DNA from: Azonexus hydrophilus | Lineage (GTDB): Bacteria; Pseudomonadota; Gammaproteobacteria; Burkholderiales; Rhodocyclaceae | DNA length: 64,000 nt | Assembly (NCBI RefSeq): GCF_905120355.1 | Contig: NZ_CAJHOB010000002.1 | Location: 62,001-126,000 of the forward strand | Reading direction: 5' to 3' | In this document: one piece after another, positions 37,770 through 49,752 of the stretch | Position numbering within the stretch: the first letter of the stretch is position 1 | Layout: each line of letters starts with the position of its first letter | The notes under the pieces: model-generated | Told to the model about the DNA's origin: nothing | The model's input: the letters and a program-made list of their open reading frames with translations, nothing else | Database searches by the model: none | Translations under genes and position numbers: made by a program

Positions 37770-38243
37770 TTAGAAGGCGCGCGGCAAGAGGGCGGCCATC
37801 TGCGCTTTGGCGATGGGGTGGTCTTGGCCTGCAGCCTTGCTGATCCATTCTGCCGCCAGCGTATCGTCTTGCTCGATGCCGTTGCCTTCGGCGAGCAGCG
37901 TGCCCAGCCAGTGCATGGCATCGGCCTGACCTTGCTGGGCGGCCTTGGCGAACCAGCTGGCGGCAGCTTCCGGGCGTTCTCGGCGCAGGAAGAGCAGCGC
38001 CAGCGTCAGCTGGGCATCGGCATCGCCCTGGTCGGCACGCAGCAAGGTTTGCTGCTCGTTTTCGCTCAATTCCAGTTTACCCAGTTGCAACAAGTCTTCC
38101 ACCACCAGGCGTGACTCCTCCTCCGGTCGGTCGGTGGCAATCTTGCGCAGTAGGCCGTCGGCAATGCGCCGCCACAAGGTGCGCTTGCTCAGGCCGGTGA
38201 GAACGACAGCCGTGCTGATGGCGACGTGCGGTTTATGTTGCAT
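37770..38243 (-). CDS. HTH plus Sel1-repeat protein
   Basis: This 157-residue protein combines an N-terminal MerR/excisionase-like helix-turn-helix (about 7-35, TAVVLTGLSKRTLWRRIADG) with Sel1/TPR-like repeats (about 67-150: GDADAQLTLALLFLR, GQADAMHWLGTLLAEGNGI, AAEWISKAAGQ). The combination suggests a small DNA-binding regulator with a protein-interaction scaffold, but no characterised homologue is recalled. ATG 38243 begins MQHKPHVAIST. It lies 22 bp downstream of dgkA on the same strand and so may be the third gene of a uvrA-dgkA transcript. Confidence 0.75.
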   Translation of the reverse strand: MQHKPHVAISTAVVLTGLSKRTLWRRIADGLLRKIATDRPEEESRLVVEDLLQLGKLELSENEQQTLLRADQGDADAQLTLALLFLRRERPEAAASWFAKAAQQGQADAMHWLGTLLAEGNGIEQDDTLAAEWISKAAGQDHPIAKAQMAALLPRAF

Positions 38244-38265
38244 GGCGGGAAAGACAGTCAAAACG

Positions 38266-38651
38266 TCAGGATGCCGTGCCCGGCCACAGTACGCAAGCCC
38301 AGACCACGGCCGCATTGATCAGCGCCAGCAGGACGGCGGCACTGCCCATGTCCTTGGCGCGCTTGGCCAGCTCGTGTTTTTCCGGCGACGCCTTGTCGAC
38401 GATGGCTTCCAGTCCGGAATTGAGGATTTCGACGATGAGCACGAGCAGGATGCTGCCGATCAGTAGCGCCCGCGCCAGGCCGTCCTGCCCGAAATACAGC
38501 GCCAGCGGCACGGCCAGCAGCAGGAGCAGCACCTCTTCGCGAAAGGCGGCTTCGTGCTTCCAGGCGGCCGCCAGCCCGTCGCGGGAGTAGCCCAGAGCGT
38601 TGAACAGTCGGGTCAGCCCCTGTTTGCCTTTGAATTCCAGGTAATCGCTCA

Positions 38652-38652
<1 letters not shown>
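38266..38652 (-). CDS. dgkA: Diacylglycerol kinase DgkA
   Basis: This 128-residue integral inner-membrane kinase phosphorylates diacylglycerol, recycling lipid from membrane-derived oligosaccharide or LPS modification. Three membrane helices are visible (about 40-57, 60-78, 105-125). The active-site segment EILNSGLEAIVDKASPEKHELAK carries the conserved E-x-N-S-x-x-E. The N-terminal amphipathic helix (GLTRLFNALGYSRDGLAAAW) is typical. Its ATG overlaps the uvrA stop (TAATG), implying coupled translation. Confidence 0.95.
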
Positions 38653-41474
<2,822 letters not shown>

Positions 41475-41606
41475 GAATCTGGGGAAAAATGGCGAAGGCG
41501 AAACTATACGCAAAAGCGGCCGGGAGCGGGTTTTATGCTGGTCGCACGGGACTTTATGCTAAGTTCGCTCGCTGTACCCCAAAACAGTTGTAGCAAAGGA
41601 GAGGAT

Positions 41607-43225
41607 ATGCGTTTCAAGACCCGCATCATGGCTGCGTTTCTGGCGGTTTTCGGTGTTTTTCTACTGGCCACCGGCTTCGCCATGTACGGTTTGAATCAGG
41701 CCAAGCACAGCTTCATCCAGCACGTCGAGCACGATATGGCTTTCGAGCGTGCAGTCGTCGGCATGTACGCACAGGGGCTGCAGAGTGGGCAGGCGCTGCG
41801 TAACGTCACGCTCGATCCCGCTAACAAGACGGGGCATGGCAATCTCGCCAAGGCACTGGAAGAGTTCGATGGCTATTTGCAGAAAGCGCAGAGCCTGGCG
41901 GCGGGGAAACCAGCGCAAGCCGAACTGTTGCAGCAGGTGCAGAAACTGGCCAACGAGCGCCGGCAGTTGATCGGCGACATCGTCAAGCGGGCAGTGGAGG
42001 GGGATCAGGCGGGGGCGGTTGAACTGATCACCAGCAAGGAAACACCGCTCTGGCGGCAGAACCGCACCTTGCTCATGGATGAAATGAAGCGCCTGCAGGA
42101 AGCCTTGGCCTCAGCCAAACAAGTCACCCTGAGCACGATCGAGCGCTCTGAACGCTTTACCCTGTTGCTGGTGCTGGGCAGTGTGGTGGTGGCCATCGTG
42201 CTGCTGACACGGGTGTTGCGTACCTTGAGCCAGCAACTGGGCGCCGATCCGGCGCCGATCCGGCGCAGGTACGCGAAGTGGCGGAAGCGGTGGCCGCTGG
42301 CAACCTCGGCGCGGCCATCCCGGCCGCCGAGCCAGGCAGTGTGATGGCGGCCATGGCCAGCATGCGTGATCGTCTGGCGGATATGGTGGGGAATATCAGC
42401 GATAACGCCGAGCGCTTGCTGCAGGCTGCGAGCAACCTGCAGTCGGAGGCGGAACAGGCGGCCGAGCGCTCCAGCGAGCAAAGTGAATCGGTGTCGGCCG
42501 TAGCGGCAGCGATGCAGGAAATGACGGTCGGTATCGGGCAGGTCACCGAGCATGCGAGCGAGGCGCGCAATTGTGCGGAAGAGTCCGGCAACCTGTCGCG
42601 GCAGGGAGGTACGGTGGTCAATCGTGTGGTGAACGGGATGGTGCAGGTGGCGGAGTCGGTGACGCAGTCGGCGCAGGTGGTTTCTGCGCTGGAGCGGGAG
42701 TCGGAAAAGATCGCCGCCATCGTCGGCGTCATCAAGGAAATTGCGGATCAGACCAATCTGCTAGCGCTGAATGCGGCCATCGAAGCGGCCCGGGCCGGCG
42801 AGCAGGGGCGCGGTTTTGCCGTGGTGGCCGACGAAGTGCGCAAATTGGCGGAGCGAACGGCACAGTCGACGGTGGAAATCGCCAGTACGGTGGATGTGGT
42901 GCGCAATGGCATCCAGAGCGGTGTGAGCCGCATGGAAACCGGGGTGCAGCTGGTCAATACCGAATCTGCAGACGTTGCCGAGGCCGGTGAAACAATCGCG
43001 ACGCTGCAAAATTACGCCGAGCAGGTGGTTAGTGCGGTCAATCAGATCGGTGACGCACTGGGCGAGCAGAATGCCGCCAGCAGCGAGATCGCCCGGCGGG
43101 TGGAAGTCATTGCCCAGATCAGTGAACAGAATGCCAATGCGATCCAGCACAGTGCCAGCGCTGCCAGCGAACTGCAGCGCCTGGCGCAGGGTTTGAGCGA
43201 GGCGGTGCGGCATTTCCGGGTGTAA
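41607..43225 (+). pseudogene. Methyl-accepting chemotaxis protein, frameshifted
   Basis: This would be a 535-residue-class transmembrane chemoreceptor. TM1 is about 10-30, a four-helix-bundle-like periplasmic domain about 31-180 and TM2 about 183-200. After TM2 the frame is broken: the 5' part stops at 42342-42344 with nonsense after QLGADPAPI. From about 42263 a second frame continues with [18 protein letters not shown] (HAMP) and an intact hairpin with tip [20 protein letters not shown] to the terminal HFRV at 43225. The cause is an exact 11-bp duplication (42241-42262). ATG 41607 has a good ribosome site (AAAGGAGAGG). Sequence error is an alternative. Confidence 0.88.
42241..42262. repeat. 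Tandem 11-bp direct repeat (GCGCCGATCCG x2)
   Basis: Two identical, adjacent 11-mers lie in the HAMP segment of the chemoreceptor gene. Deleting one copy restores a single frame reading [18 protein letters not shown], which is a normal HAMP sequence. It is therefore a recent slippage-type duplication, a reversible switch or an assembly error. Confidence 0.95.
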
Positions 43226-43533
43226 GGGAAAGGCCGGGGGCGGGCAGCCTCCGGCTCCGTGGCTTGTTGACGGTTTTGTCTTGGCGCTGCGCTGTATTCG
43301 GCGCTGTGGCGCGAGCGTACTTTCTTTTGCTTTGCCAAAAGTAGCCAAAGAAAAGGCGACCCCGGGTCGGTGACCCCCGCGGGGCTACCCTGCGCGCTTT
43401 GGCTTGCGCAGGGGCTGCGCAAACTCGGGGCTACGTCCCTCCGGCATGCTTGCATCAATGCGAGCACCACTGTGCCTCGCAGGGAATTCCATCCCCGTTG
43501 CTATCTTTTCAGCTGACCTTCCTGCAGCATGGG
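43226..43533. repeat. Non-coding spacer with repeat-like palindromes
   Basis: This 308-bp stretch between the broken chemoreceptor and rdgB holds no convincing gene. At about 43317-43362 a T/A-rich imperfect inverted sequence (TACTTTCTTTTGC ... CCAAAAGTAG, then CCAAAGAAAAGG) stands out in GC-rich DNA. It is followed by a GGGTC-GGT-GACCC hairpin (43364-43376) and TGCGCA-GGGGC-TGCGCA. The first part resembles a short interspersed sequence seen in many proteobacterial genomes, often mistranslated as small proteins containing LLAKQKKV. Family assignment is from memory and needs a genome-wide search. Confidence 0.5.
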
Positions 43534-44121
43534 TCACTCTCCCGCCAACCGCGCCAGCAGTTGCTGCATCGCCTGGCCGCGATGTGAGAGGCGGTTTTTC
43601 AGGGCGCTATCCATTTCTGCTGCCGTTTGCTCGAGTGCCGGGATGTAGAACAGCGGATCGTAGCCAAAGCCGGCGCTGCCGCGTTGTGCGTGCAGGATTT
43701 CACCGTGCCACTCGCCTTCGGCAATCAGCGGTTGCGGGTCTTCGGCGTGGCGGCACAGCACCAGAAGGCTGACGAAGTGGGCGCGGCGGTCGCTGTGGGG
43801 GGCAAGGTCGGCCAGCAGTTTAGCGTTGTTGCGGGCATCGGATTTGGGGTCGCCGGCGTAGCGGGCGGAGAGGACGCCCGGGGCGCCCCCGAGTGCGCGC
43901 ACGCATAGGCCGGAGTCGTCGGCGAGTGCCGGCAGGCCGCTCAGGTGGGAGGCATGGCGGGCTTTGGCGAGCGCGTTTTCGATGAAGGTGGGGTGCGGCT
44001 CTTCGGCTTCCGGGATGGAGAGTTCGCCCTGGGGAATCAGGGTGTAGCCCAGCGGCGCCAGCAGGGCGTCGAGTTCCTTGAGCTTTTTCGCGTTGTTCGA
44101 GGCCAGGACGAGTTGCTTCAT
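43534..44121 (-). CDS. rdgB: Non-canonical purine NTP pyrophosphatase RdgB
   Basis: This 195-residue Ham1/RdgB enzyme hydrolyses dITP, XTP and ITP to monophosphates, keeping deaminated purines out of DNA. Family motifs are [18 protein letters not shown] at the N-terminus, [34 protein letters not shown] and [11 protein letters not shown]. Length is standard. Its ATG overlaps the rph stop by 4 bp; the rph-rdgB pair is conserved across proteobacteria. Confidence 0.96.
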   Translation of the reverse strand: MKQLVLASNNAKKLKELDALLAPLGYTLIPQGELSIPEAEEPHPTFIENALAKARHASHLSGLPALADDSGLCVRALGGAPGVLSARYAGDPKSDARNNAKLLADLAPHSDRRAHFVSLLVLCRHAEDPQPLIAEGEWHGEILHAQRGSAGFGYDPLFYIPALEQTAAEMDSALKNRLSHRGQAMQQLLARLAGE

Positions 44122-44834
44122 GCTGCGAGCGCCTGTTCCTGGGCGGCGATCAGCTGGCGGATGCCGAGTTGGGCCAGATCGAGCAGGGTGTTCATTTCGT
44201 TGCGGCTGAATGGCGCGCCCTCTGCGGTGCCCTGCACTTCGACCAGGCCGCCGCTGCCGGTCATGATGACATTCATGTCGGTGTCGCAGGCGGAGTCTTC
44301 CGGGTAGTCGAGGTCGAGTACCGGGTTGCCGTTATAGATGCCGACCGAGACAGCGGCGATGTGATCGGTGAGCGGATTGGCAGCGAGCTTGCCACTGCGG
44401 ACCAGGCTTTCGCAGGCGTCGTGCAGGGCCACCCAGGCGCCGGTGATGGCTGCGCAGCGGGTGCCGCCGTCGGCTTGCAGTACGTCGCAGTCGAGGGTGA
44501 TCTGGCGCTCGCCGAGCGCCTTCAGGTCGGTGACGGCGCGTAGCGAACGGCCGATCAGGCGCTGGATTTCCTGGGTGCGTCCGCTCTGCTTGCCCTTGGC
44601 GGCTTCGCGCGCGCTGCGGGTGTGGGTGGAGCGCGGCAGCATGCCGTATTCGGCGGTGACCCAGCCCTGGCCTTTGCCACGCAGGAAGGGTGGCAGGCTT
44701 TCTTCGACGGACGCGGTACACAAGACCCGGGTGTGGCCCATTTCGATGAGCACCGAGCCTTCAGCGTGGCAGGTGAAAGCGCGGGTGATTTTGAGCGGGC
44801 GCAACTGATCCGCAAGGCGCTGGCTGGGACGCAT
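44118..44834 (-). CDS. rph: Ribonuclease PH
   Basis: This 238-residue phosphorolytic 3'-5' exoribonuclease trims tRNA 3' ends. It shows [23 protein letters not shown] at the start, [20 protein letters not shown], the phosphate-site Arg region [32 protein letters not shown] and [16 protein letters not shown]. It is full length with no sign of the frameshift known from E. coli K-12. It lies 8 bp downstream of the PP2C phosphatase gene on the same strand and overlaps rdgB. Confidence 0.97.
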   Translation of the reverse strand: MRPSQRLADQLRPLKITRAFTCHAEGSVLIEMGHTRVLCTASVEESLPPFLRGKGQGWVTAEYGMLPRSTHTRSAREAAKGKQSGRTQEIQRLIGRSLRAVTDLKALGERQITLDCDVLQADGGTRCAAITGAWVALHDACESLVRSGKLAANPLTDHIAAVSVGIYNGNPVLDLDYPEDSACDTDMNVIMTGSGGLVEVQGTAEGAPFSRNEMNTLLDLAQLGIRQLIAAQEQALAA

Positions 44835-44842
44835 GGTTTTCC

Positions 44843-45763
44843 TTAGATTTTGCCGGGTTTGAATTTGTCGATGGCGGTGCGGATTTCTTCAATCGCCGCT
44901 TCAATCTCGTCTTCTGAGAGGTCGCTCTTGTAGTTGGGGTTGCGGCCGAATTCGTCGAGGCGGGTGGTGACCTCGCTCAGTCCCATGGTGTGGGTTGAAA
45001 TCAGGCTGCTTTCCGGTTCGACGTAGCCATCTTCCCAGCGCACGACAACCAGGGACAGGTTGTCGCCGCGCGGGCCACCGAGCTTTTCGGCATGTGTCAT
45101 GAGTTTGGGCAGGGCGGCAAGGAGGTTGGTGTCTTTCAACCTGCCGGCGATGAGGTCGCCCGGAATTACGCCCCACAGGCCGTCGGTGCACAGCAGCAGG
45201 ATGTCGTCGCGTTCCAGCGGGGTTTTACGGGACAGGTCGATTTCCGGCGACGACGGGCTGCCCAGGCAGCTGTAGATTTTGTTGCGATCCGGGTGGCTGA
45301 TGGCCTGCTGTTCGGTAATCAGCCCTTCTTCCACCAGCAGGCGGATGCGGGAGTGGTCCTTGGTCTGCACCATGACCCGGCCGTTACGCATGAGATACAG
45401 GCGCGAATCGCCTACGTGCGCCCAGTAGGCGATGCTGTCCTGCACCAGACAGGCCACGCAGGTGGTGCGCGGGGATTCGCTCATCTGGTGGCGTTCGACG
45501 TAGTCGAGGATCGCCAGGTGCGCCCGGTTCATGTTCTGTTGCAGGAAGCTGAATGGGTCCGCCAGCCTCGGCTGGGCTGCTTCCTGGAACGCATCGACAA
45601 AGGTCTGCACGGCAATCTGGGCAGCAATTTCACCGTAGTGGTGGCCGCCCATGCCATCGGCGACCACCATCAGCAGCGCATCGCGCGAATAGCAATAGGT
45701 GGTGCGGTCCTCGTTGTTGGCGCGCCCACCTTGGCGGTTGTCCTGGTAAATGGTGAATTTCAT
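44843..45763 (-). CDS. PP2C-family Ser/Thr protein phosphatase
   Basis: This 306-residue cytosolic metallophosphatase has the PP2C metal-binding motifs NEDRTTY (near 17-23), [16 protein letters not shown] (about 34-49), [28 protein letters not shown] and [15 protein letters not shown]-terminal tail of about 60 residues is acidic ([16 protein letters not shown]) and may be regulatory. It overlaps the kinase gene upstream by 4 bp, so it should dephosphorylate that kinase or its targets. The following rph and rdgB may be on the same transcript. Confidence 0.93.
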   Translation of the reverse strand: MKFTIYQDNRQGGRANNEDRTTYCYSRDALLMVVADGMGGHHYGEIAAQIAVQTFVDAFQEAAQPRLADPFSFLQQNMNRAHLAILDYVERHQMSESPRTTCVACLVQDSIAYWAHVGDSRLYLMRNGRVMVQTKDHSRIRLLVEEGLITEQQAISHPDRNKIYSCLGSPSSPEIDLSRKTPLERDDILLLCTDGLWGVIPGDLIAGRLKDTNLLAALPKLMTHAEKLGGPRGDNLSLVVVRWEDGYVEPESSLISTHTMGLSEVTTRLDEFGRNPNYKSDLSEDEIEAAIEEIRTAIDKFKPGKI

Positions 45764-46704
45764 CGGGCGCTGGTCCGGAAGCGGTTGACGAAACGCCCCA
45801 TCCAGCCTTCCTTGCGCACATTAGGCGGGTGCACTTCGGCAACCAGGGCCTTTTGCAGGGAAAAGACGCTTTGCGGGCGATAGAGATGATTGAGGCTCAT
45901 GCACCAGTCGATGATTTCCAGCAGGCGGTCGGAGTATTTGCCCTCCCAGCGCACCATGGCGGGAACCAGCTGGTCCTTCTTCAGACGTTCATCCGCCGGC
46001 TGCGGCGCGGCTCCGGCGAGGCAGGCGTACATCGAGGCGCCGACGCTGTAGATGTCACTCCAGGGGCCGAGATGCCTGCGGTCGCCATAGTGTTCCGGCG
46101 ACGCGAAGCCCGGGGTGTACATCGGTTTGAGCATGGGCTGGTCGCTGGTCAGGGTCTGGCGGGCAGCACCAAAATCGATGAGCACCGGGGTCAGGTCGCT
46201 GCGCAGGTAAATATTGGCCGGTTTGAGGTCCAGGTGCAGCAGTTTGTTGGTATGCACCTCGCGCAGACCGTTCAGCATGCGGGTGAAGACGCCGCGCATG
46301 AACCGCTCGGACAGCTTGCCATGGTGGCGCCGGATATGCTCCTGCAAGGTACAGCCATGTTCGTATTCCATCACCATGTATACCGTATCGTTGGCGCGGA
46401 AAAAATTCTTCACCCGCACGACGTTCGGGTGAGACAGCATGGCCAGGGCCCGGCCCTCCTCGAAAAAGCATTTCATGCCGTAGCGGAAGGCGCCCAGGTG
46501 GTCTTCGGTGATGACCGGGCGGGTCTCGCCATGGGCACGCAGGGCGAGGGTGTTGGGCAGGTATTCCTTGATGGCGACTTCCTTGCCGTCCGGGTCGCTA
46601 GCCAGGTAGACGATGGAAAAGCCGCCGAGCGAGAGCTGGCGCTTGATGGTGTACTCTTCCAGCGCAAAGCCGCTGGGCAAGGGAGCGTTGGCTTGTTCCG
46701 CCAT
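45760..46704 (-). CDS. Eukaryotic-type Ser/Thr protein kinase
   Basis: This 314-residue Hanks-type kinase has the glycine loop LSLGGFSIVYLA, Lys in EVAIKEYLP, catalytic loop LLHLDLKPANIYL (HLD in place of HRD, so a non-RD kinase) and metal-binding VLIDFGAAR. The activation/APE-like region TPGFASPEHYGD follows. No membrane segment or PASTA repeats are present, so it is soluble. It is paired with a PP2C phosphatase in a 4-bp overlap, a common proteobacterial module whose targets are unknown. It is divergent from yicC. Confidence 0.93.
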   Translation of the reverse strand: MAEQANAPLPSGFALEEYTIKRQLSLGGFSIVYLASDPDGKEVAIKEYLPNTLALRAHGETRPVITEDHLGAFRYGMKCFFEEGRALAMLSHPNVVRVKNFFRANDTVYMVMEYEHGCTLQEHIRRHHGKLSERFMRGVFTRMLNGLREVHTNKLLHLDLKPANIYLRSDLTPVLIDFGAARQTLTSDQPMLKPMYTPGFASPEHYGDRRHLGPWSDIYSVGASMYACLAGAAPQPADERLKKDQLVPAMVRWEGKYSDRLLEIIDWCMSLNHLYRPQSVFSLQKALVAEVHPPNVRKEGWMGRFVNRFRTSAR

Positions 46705-46737
46705 GAGTCTCGCGGTTATGATGCAATCAAGCGGCCA

Positions 46738-46765
46738 TTGTCGGTCGTGTTGCCCGCCCTGTAAA
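46738..46765 (+). promoter_or_regulatory. Candidate sigma-70 promoter of yicC
   Basis: TTGTCG (46738-46743) and TGTAAA (46760-46765) are separated by 16 nt, 17 bp before the yicC ATG. The spacing is acceptable but both hexamers are imperfect, and the resulting leader would be very short, so this is tentative. Confidence 0.3.
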
Positions 46766-46782
46766 GCAAAGAGGTAGTTTCA

Positions 46783-47649
46783 ATGATCTGCAGCATGACC
46801 GGATACGCTGCCTGCACCCGCCACGTCGATGGCGGTACCCTGCAGCTGGAAATAAAAAGCGTCAATTCCCGCTATCTTGATTTTCATTTTCGCGTTGGCG
46901 AGGAGTTGCGTGCCAGCGAAATCCCCCTGCGCGAACTTTTTTCCAGCCATATCAAGCGGGGCAAGGTCGAATGTCGGCTGTCCTTCCAGGCGCAGGCACA
47001 GCGCAGCGACACCCTGCAGTTGAACGAGGAATTGCTGGCCGCCCTGAGCAAGCTTGGTGACGAAGTGCGCCAGCGCCAGCCGGGGGCTGCACCGCTGTCA
47101 GTGAACGAAATCCTGCGCTGGCCCGGCATGTTCGGTGAACAACGGGTCGATTTCGCGGCGCTGGTGCCCGAAGTGCTGGCCGCTGCACGCGAGGCGCTGG
47201 CTGAATTCACCGCCAGCCGTGCCCGCGAAGGCGAAAAATTGGCCAATGTGCTGCGTGATCGGGTGGCCGGCATGCGTGCCATCGTTGCTGCCGTGGCGCC
47301 CCGCATTCCGCAGGCACAGGCGGCGTTTACCGAAAAGCTGCGGCAGCGCCTGGAAGAAGCGCTGGGGGCGGCCAATGATGAGCGCATTCTGCAGGAAGTG
47401 GCCGTGTTTGCCACGCGGATCGATGTGGCCGAAGAGCTGGCCCGCCTCGAGGCTCACCTGAGTGAAGTCGAGCGTGTCCTCAAGGCCGGCGGTGCGACTG
47501 GTAAACGTCTCGATTTCCTGATGCAGGAACTGAACCGCGAAGCTAACACCCTGGCCTCCAAATCCGCTGTCACCGAAGTGTCGCAAGCAGCGATGGAATT
47601 GAAGCTGGCAATCGAACAAATGCGGGAGCAGGTGCAGAACCTGGAGTGA
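46783..47649 (+). CDS. yicC: YicC/YloC-family endoribonuclease
   Basis: This 288-residue protein of the YicC family has shown endoribonuclease activity in some members. Family hallmarks are SMTGYAACTRHVDGGTLQLE at the N-terminus, KSVNSRYLDFHFR, LFSSHIKRGKVECRLSF and, in the C-terminal DUF1732 part, GKRLDFLMQELNREANTLAS. ATG 46783 has an AAAGAGG ribosome site. In many genomes gmk follows yicC; here the riboflavin gene ribB follows 38 bp after the stop. Confidence 0.94.
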   Translation: MICSMTGYAACTRHVDGGTLQLEIKSVNSRYLDFHFRVGEELRASEIPLRELFSSHIKRGKVECRLSFQAQAQRSDTLQLNEELLAALSKLGDEVRQRQPGAAPLSVNEILRWPGMFGEQRVDFAALVPEVLAAAREALAEFTASRAREGEKLANVLRDRVAGMRAIVAAVAPRIPQAQAAFTEKLRQRLEEALGAANDERILQEVAVFATRIDVAEELARLEAHLSEVERVLKAGGATGKRLDFLMQELNREANTLASKSAVTEVSQAAMELKLAIEQMREQVQNLE

Positions 47650-47687
47650 TCTGCGAAAATGGCATCTTTGCTTTCTGCCGAGTCGCC

Positions 47688-48809
47688 ATGTCGCCGCAAC
47701 AAATTCAAGCTATCGCCCCTGTTGAAACCATCGTCGCCGAGCTGAAAGCGGGGCGGATGGTGATTCTGGTCGATGAAGAGGATCGTGAGAACGAGGGCGA
47801 TCTGGTCATGGCCGCCGAGCACGTGACGCCGGAAGCGATCAATTTCATGGCGAAACATGGGCGTGGCCTGATCTGTCTGACCTTGACCGAGGCCCGCTGT
47901 CGCCATCTCGGCTTGAGCCAGATGGCACGTAGCAATGGCACCCAGTTCGGTACCGCGTTCACCGTGTCCATTGAGGCGGCAGAGGGCGTGACCACCGGCA
48001 TTTCGGCCGCCGATCGGGCACATACCATCCGTACGGCCGTGGCGCGGACGGCGGTGGCGGCCGACATCGTCCAGCCGGGCCACGTATTTCCGATTACTGC
48101 GCGTGATGGCGGTGTGCTGGTGCGTGCTGGCCATACCGAGGCCGGTTGTGACCTGGCCGGGATGGCCGGGCTGGAACCGTCGGCTGTGATCTGCGAGATC
48201 ATGAACGACGATGGCAGCATGGCGCGCTTGCCGGAACTGATTGAATTTGCCCGTCAGCACGAGCTGAAAATTGGGACCATTGCCGACCTGATCCATTATC
48301 GGGCTGCGTCCGAAACCTTGGTTGAATGTGTCAGCAGCAAGACCATTACCACCGCGCACGGAGATTTCGTGTTGCACGCCTTCGTTGATCGTGCCGGCAG
48401 TGCGACCCACCTGGCGCTGGTGAAGGGGGAGATTCCCGCGTCCGGCGAGACCCTGGTGCGGGTCCATGAACCGTTGTCGGTGCTGGACTTTCTTGATCCG
48501 GCCAGCGGCCGGCAGTCTTTTTCCATTGATCAGGCGATGGCAGCGATGGCAGCGAACGGCCATGGCGTGATCGTCCTCATGCATCGTCCGGAAGACGGTG
48601 CGGCGCTGCGGCAACGCCTGCAGAAACCTCTGGATGCCCCGCGTACTCAGCGCAAATGGGATCCGCGTACCTATGGCATTGGCGCCCAGATCCTGCGTGA
48701 TCTCGGTGTGCGCCAGATGCGGCTGCTTTCCAGTCCGCGCAAGATGCCCTCCATGACCGGCTTCGGCCTGGAAGTCACCGGTTTTGTATCCACCCCTGCG
48801 GAGCTTTGA
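47688..48809 (+). CDS. ribB: 3,4-dihydroxy-2-butanone-4-phosphate synthase (RibB with degenerate RibA domain)
   Basis: This 373-residue RibBA-type protein has an intact N-terminal DHBP synthase (about 1-205). It shows MVILVDEEDRENEGDLVMAA (catalytic acidic loop), HGRGLICLTL, TGISAADRAHTI and RAGHTEAGCDLA. The C-terminal half aligns with GTP cyclohydrolase II but where the zinc site CxxGDxxxSxxCxC should lie it reads RVHEPLSVLDFLDPASG, with no cysteines. GTP cyclohydrolase activity is therefore unlikely and a separate ribA is expected elsewhere. No FMN riboswitch fits in the 38-bp gap after yicC. ATG 47688 is the family start. Confidence 0.92.
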   Translation: MSPQQIQAIAPVETIVAELKAGRMVILVDEEDRENEGDLVMAAEHVTPEAINFMAKHGRGLICLTLTEARCRHLGLSQMARSNGTQFGTAFTVSIEAAEGVTTGISAADRAHTIRTAVARTAVAADIVQPGHVFPITARDGGVLVRAGHTEAGCDLAGMAGLEPSAVICEIMNDDGSMARLPELIEFARQHELKIGTIADLIHYRAASETLVECVSSKTITTAHGDFVLHAFVDRAGSATHLALVKGEIPASGETLVRVHEPLSVLDFLDPASGRQSFSIDQAMAAMAANGHGVIVLMHRPEDGAALRQRLQKPLDAPRTQRKWDPRTYGIGAQILRDLGVRQMRLLSSPRKMPSMTGFGLEVTGFVSTPAEL

Positions 48810-48812
48810 GCC

Positions 48813-49292
48813 ATGTCCCGTTTTGACAACATTTTTGAATTCGATAGCAACCTCGATGGCCGTGAATTGTCCGTCGGCATCGTCATGAGCCGCTTCAACC
48901 GGCCGGTCTGCGAAGGGCTGCTGTCGTCCTGTGTGGCCGAATTGAAACGTCTGGGCGTGGCCGACGAGGACATGGCGATTGCCACCGTGCCGGGGGCGCT
49001 GGAAATTCCTTTGGTGCTGCAGACGATGGCACAGAGCGGCCAGTACGATGCGCTGATCGCTCTGGGCGCGGTGATCCGTGGCGATACCTATCATTTTGAA
49101 GTGGTTTCCAACGACGCCTGCCGCGCCATCATGGAACTGCAATTGCATACGGGTACGCCGATCGCCAACGGCATCCTGACCTGCGACACCGATGAGCAGG
49201 CCGAGGTGCGCATGCAGCCCAAGGGTGCGGAATGCGCGCAGGCGGCGGTGGAAATGGCCAACCTGCAGGGAGCATTGAGCAATGACGACTAA
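48813..49292 (+). CDS. ribH: 6,7-dimethyl-8-ribityllumazine synthase RibH
   Basis: This 159-residue lumazine synthase assembles into a large shell or decamer and joins the DHBP made by RibB with the pyrimidine intermediate. It shows [48 protein letters not shown] and [16 protein letters not shown]. It lies 3 bp after ribB and overlaps nusB by 11 bp, the conserved ribBA-ribH-nusB order. Confidence 0.97.
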   Translation: MSRFDNIFEFDSNLDGRELSVGIVMSRFNRPVCEGLLSSCVAELKRLGVADEDMAIATVPGALEIPLVLQTMAQSGQYDALIALGAVIRGDTYHFEVVSNDACRAIMELQLHTGTPIANGILTCDTDEQAEVRMQPKGAECAQAAVEMANLQGALSNDD

Positions 49293-49749
49293 GCCGCACG
49301 CGGCTGCCAAGCCGAAATCCGCCCGTCGCCGGGCCCGCGAGTTCATCCTGCAGGGCCTGTATCAGTGGCGTGTCGGCGGTGCCGACGAAGCGGCGATTGA
49401 AGCCTACGCGCCGGAAATGGAAGGGTTCGACAAGGCCGACCGCACCTTCTTCGTCGGCACCCTGCGGGGCGTGCTGGCCCAGCGCGATGATCTGGTGGCG
49501 CGGATTGCGGCGCATATCGACCGGCCGTACGAAGAGTTGTCGCCGATCGAAGCGGGTGTTCTGCTGCTCGGCAGTTTCGAGTTGATCCATCATCCGGAAA
49601 CGCCGTATCGGGTCATCATCAACGAAGCCATCGAGCTGGCCAAGGCCTTTGGCGGTACCGATGGTCACAAATACGTCAATGGCGTGCTCGACAAGATTGC
49701 CGCGCAGGTGCGTGCGCAGGAAGTCAATGCACGTCAGAACGGGCGCTGA
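49282..49749 (+). CDS. nusB: Transcription antitermination factor NusB
   Basis: This 155-residue all-helical NusB binds boxA RNA with NusE to support rRNA antitermination. The N-terminal [18 protein letters not shown] helix, [17 protein letters not shown] and the C-terminal [18 protein letters not shown] are characteristic. The start ([10 protein letters not shown]) overlaps the end of ribH by 11 bp. thiL follows 3 bp later. Confidence 0.97.
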   Translation: MTTKPHAAAKPKSARRRAREFILQGLYQWRVGGADEAAIEAYAPEMEGFDKADRTFFVGTLRGVLAQRDDLVARIAAHIDRPYEELSPIEAGVLLLGSFELIHHPETPYRVIINEAIELAKAFGGTDGHKYVNGVLDKIAAQVRAQEVNARQNGR

Positions 49750-49752
49750 ACG

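Noticed and set aside
37770-38315. Longer start (181 codons) for the HTH-Sel1 protein
   Set aside because: The extra 24 residues are Arg/Pro/Cys-rich and overlap dgkA; the ATG at 38243 gives a sensible protein.
47650-47687. FMN riboswitch upstream of ribB
   Set aside because: Only 38 bp separate yicC from ribB, too short for an RFN element.
47454-49346. 630-codon open frame on the minus strand opposite yicC-ribB-ribH
   Set aside because: It is antisense to three clearly conserved genes, its protein is His/Gly/Arg-rich low-complexity sequence without recognisable domains, and such long frames are common opposite GC-rich genes.
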